Source of the DNA: Clostridiales bacterium UBA2432 | Lineage (GTDB): Bacteria; Bacillota; Clostridia; Lachnospirales; Vallitaleaceae | Length of the DNA: 10,031 bases | Assembly: GCA_002342805.1 (NCBI GenBank) | Contig: DDQW01000090.1 | Span: 3,261-13,291 of the forward strand | Reading direction: 5' to 3' | Part shown: positions 8,157-10,031 of the stretch, one piece after another | Layout of the letters: every line of letters begins with the position of its first letter | Numbering within the stretch: position 1 is the first letter of the stretch | Program-made: the position numbers and the translations under genes | Notes under the pieces: generated by a model | What the model saw: only the letters and a program-made list of their open reading frames with translations | The model's database searches: none | Told to the model about the DNA's origin: nothing

Positions 8157-8157
8157 T

Positions 8158-9537
8158 ATGAAAGACGTCTTAAAAAATATACATTTTCAGCCTGCGCAGA
8201 TTTTAGCCTTAGGCTTCTTTGGATTGATTATAGTAGGGACAACTTTACTCAACTTACCGATTGCTTCGAATGACGGACAAAGCATTGGATTTATTAATGC
8301 CTTGTTTACATCAACATCAGCCGTTTGTGTGACCGGCTTGGTTATTGCTAATTCCATGGAACAATGGACCTTATTTGGAAAAGTGGTTATTATTATCCTC
8401 ATCCAGATTGGGGGGTTAGGGATTATGACCTTGGCAACAACATTTTTCTTGTTAATGGGAAGAAAAATAGGTCTAAAAGAACGCCTTGTTATTCAAGAAG
8501 CATTAAATCAAAACAAGATTTCAGGTGTCGTTCGATTAACGCGAAATATTATTTTCGGAACCCTATTTATGGAAGGCATTGGAGCACTTATCCTTATGTT
8601 TAATTTTTTTCCGGACTATACATTCATTGAGGCTTTAGGATTAGGCATCTTTCATAGTATCAGCGCTTTTTGTAATGCCGGATTTGATGTATTAAGTTAC
8701 AGTAGTCTGTCACCCTATGTCCATAATTGGCCAGTAAATTTGACAGTAAGTGGACTCATCATCTTAGGTGGATTAGGATTTACCGTATGGCATGATGTGA
8801 TTGATACAACGCGAGAAACCTTTCGAAAGAAACGACACCATGGATTTTGGTTTCATCGTTTAGGATTGCACACAAAGATTGTTCTTGTATTAACAGCGAC
8901 GCTTCTTTTCGCTGGATTTGTTTTGTTTTTCTTGCTTGAAATGAATAATCCGGGAACCATGCAAGATTACACATGGTCTCAGAAAATACTGGCTTCGATA
9001 TTTCAATCGGTCACAACGCGTACGGCAGGTTTTAATACCATTGCCTTAGACCAAATGACAGATGGGTCCAAGTTCATAACCATTATTCTAATGTTTATCG
9101 GTGGTTCTCCGGCAGGTACAGCAGGAGGAATCAAGACGGTGACCTTAGGTGTCTTATTTTTCTCAGTGATTTCAACAATACGGTCTCGAGAAGAAACAGA
9201 AGCTTTTAATCGACGTATTCCAGAAGATATCATTAAACGAAGTTTGGCGATTATTATGATTAGTTTAGGTGTAGTCATAAGTGTAACGATTATATTAACA
9301 ATTACCGAAAGTCAAACGTTTTTAGATGCTGCTTTTGAAGCGGTATCAGCCTTTGCAACAGTAGGACTATCCTTAGGTATAACCGGCGAATTATCCACTA
9401 TTGGAAAAATAGTGATTGCAATGACCATGTTTATCGGCCGATTAGGACCGATGACATTAGCAGTAGCTATGGCGATTCGCTATGACCATAAAAAAGTATC
9501 CGTTCGAAAACCATCAGAACGTGTAATGGTAGGATAA
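8158..9537 (+). CDS. ktrB: Potassium uptake channel subunit, TrkH/KtrB family
   Basis: Membrane pore of a Ktr-type potassium uptake system. The 459 residues form four helix-pore-helix repeats. The four filter segments are visible: VCVTGL (56-61), FCNAGFD (171-177), RTAGFNT (288-294) and FATVGLS (399-405), each with its key Gly (60, 175, 291, 403). GGSPAGTAGGIKT (315-327) is the intramembrane gating loop typical of KtrB and TrkH. The length is closer to KtrB than to the larger TrkH. I chose the ATG at 8158 over an in-frame ATG at 8128. GAGG at 8148-8151 lies six bases before 8158, and the longer version would add ten hydrophilic residues overlapping the upstream gene. The start follows the previous stop by one base, so translational coupling is likely. 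The partner gene is immediately downstream. Confidence 0.95.
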   Translation: MKDVLKNIHFQPAQILALGFFGLIIVGTTLLNLPIASNDGQSIGFINALFTSTSAVCVTGLVIANSMEQWTLFGKVVIIILIQIGGLGIMTLATTFFLLMGRKIGLKERLVIQEALNQNKISGVVRLTRNIIFGTLFMEGIGALILMFNFFPDYTFIEALGLGIFHSISAFCNAGFDVLSYSSLSPYVHNWPVNLTVSGLIILGGLGFTVWHDVIDTTRETFRKKRHHGFWFHRLGLHTKIVLVLTATLLFAGFVLFFLLEMNNPGTMQDYTWSQKILASIFQSVTTRTAGFNTIALDQMTDGSKFITIILMFIGGSPAGTAGGIKTVTLGVLFFSVISTIRSREETEAFNRRIPEDIIKRSLAIIMISLGVVISVTIILTITESQTFLDAAFEAVSAFATVGLSLGITGELSTIGKIVIAMTMFIGRLGPMTLAVAMAIRYDHKKVSVRKPSERVMVG

Positions 9538-9554
9538 GAAAGTGAGAATAAAAT

Positions 9555-10031
9555 ATGGCAGATAGAAAAGATTTTGTGGTGTTAGGAATGGGAAAGTTTG
9601 GGCGTAGTGTTGCCGAGACTTTAGCAGCCCATGACTATGATGTATTGGCCATTGATAATAACGAAGATATTATTCAAGAAGTATCCGATTTTGTAACACA
9701 TGCAGTTCAAGCAGATGTAACCGATGGTGACGCATTAGCAGCACTAGGAATGCGAAATTTTGATGTTGCCGTTGTGGCTATTAGTGATGATATGCAGTCA
9801 TCGATTATGGCAACGATCTTAGCAAAAGAAATGGGCGTACCCTATGTTGTCGCTAAAGCCCAAAGTGATATCCATAAACGTGTTTTAGAGAAAGTCGGTG
9901 CAGACCGAGTTGTATTTCCGGAACGTGAGATTGGCGTTCGTATTGCAAATCAATTAACTCAAGATAGTTTTGTGGATTTCATGGAGTTATCGGATGATTT
10001 CTCCATTGTAGAGATTGAAGTGCAAAAGAAA
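9555..10031 (+). CDS. ktrA: Potassium uptake regulatory subunit, KtrA/TrkA (RCK) family, 3' end missing
   Basis: Cytoplasmic ring-forming subunit that opens the KtrB pore in response to nucleotides. The first 159 codons are present without a stop, and the gene runs off the window; about 60 residues are probably missing. The RCK_N Rossmann fold is clear: GMGKFG (11-16) is the dinucleotide-binding loop, Asp34 closes the second strand and should bind ribose hydroxyls, and FDVAVVAIS (69-77) is the fourth strand. Residues from about 138 begin the RCK_C domain, which binds c-di-AMP in several Firmicutes homologues. The start at 9555 is the first ATG after ktrB, 17 bases beyond its stop. A modest GTGAG site lies at 9542-9546. 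The single short RCK unit marks KtrA rather than the double-length proteobacterial TrkA, although the full length is unseen. Confidence 0.93.
   Translation, partial: MADRKDFVVLGMGKFGRSVAETLAAHDYDVLAIDNNEDIIQEVSDFVTHAVQADVTDGDALAALGMRNFDVAVVAISDDMQSSIMATILAKEMGVPYVVAKAQSDIHKRVLEKVGADRVVFPEREIGVRIANQLTQDSFVDFMELSDDFSIVEIEVQKK

Noticed and set aside
8128..8157. Upstream ATG start for ktrB at 8128
   Set aside because: It would overlap the preceding gene by 29 bases and has no Shine-Dalgarno sequence, while the ATG at 8158 has GAGG at a good distance and matches the family's usual N-terminus.

Overview
The window is a typical stretch of low-GC Firmicutes (class Clostridia) chromosome. It is AT-rich, with AAGGAGG/GGAGG-type ribosome binding sites and short gaps between genes. 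All genes are on the + strand. A dnaE gene directly followed by pfkA is a familiar Firmicutes arrangement. The PfkA sequence and the presence of a chemoreceptor suggest a motile, anaerobic, Lachnospirales-like clostridium. That placement is inference from remembered homologues, not a search.

Layout. Positions 1-307 hold no convincing gene. They contain a hairpin that probably terminates an upstream gene, a short palindrome, and a clear SigA-type promoter (TTGAAT-N17-TATAAT). That promoter drives a 762-residue methyl-accepting chemotaxis protein with a dCache-type sensor and an unusual basic N-terminal tail. A perfect 17-bp hairpin ends this transcript, and a candidate dnaE promoter overlaps its 3' edge. 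DnaE (1173 residues, replicative DNA polymerase III alpha subunit) follows. After 69 bases comes pfkA (ATP-dependent 6-phosphofructokinase).

From pfkA onward the genes are tightly packed. The gaps are 21 bases to an uncharacterised zinc-ribbon membrane protein, 1 base to ktrB (potassium channel subunit) and 17 bases to ktrA (RCK gating subunit, cut by the window end after 159 codons). No terminator is visible between dnaE and the window end, so dnaE-pfkA-zinc ribbon-ktrB-ktrA may be one transcript, possibly with an internal promoter before pfkA.

Functionally, KtrB and KtrA form one potassium uptake system, and PfkA commits sugar to glycolysis. DnaE and the chemoreceptor are separate housekeeping and motility functions. 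I found no mobile element, CRISPR array, tRNA, rRNA or recognisable riboswitch, and nothing that amounts to a new biological system. The most open item is the zinc-ribbon membrane protein, which is probably translationally coupled to ktrB.
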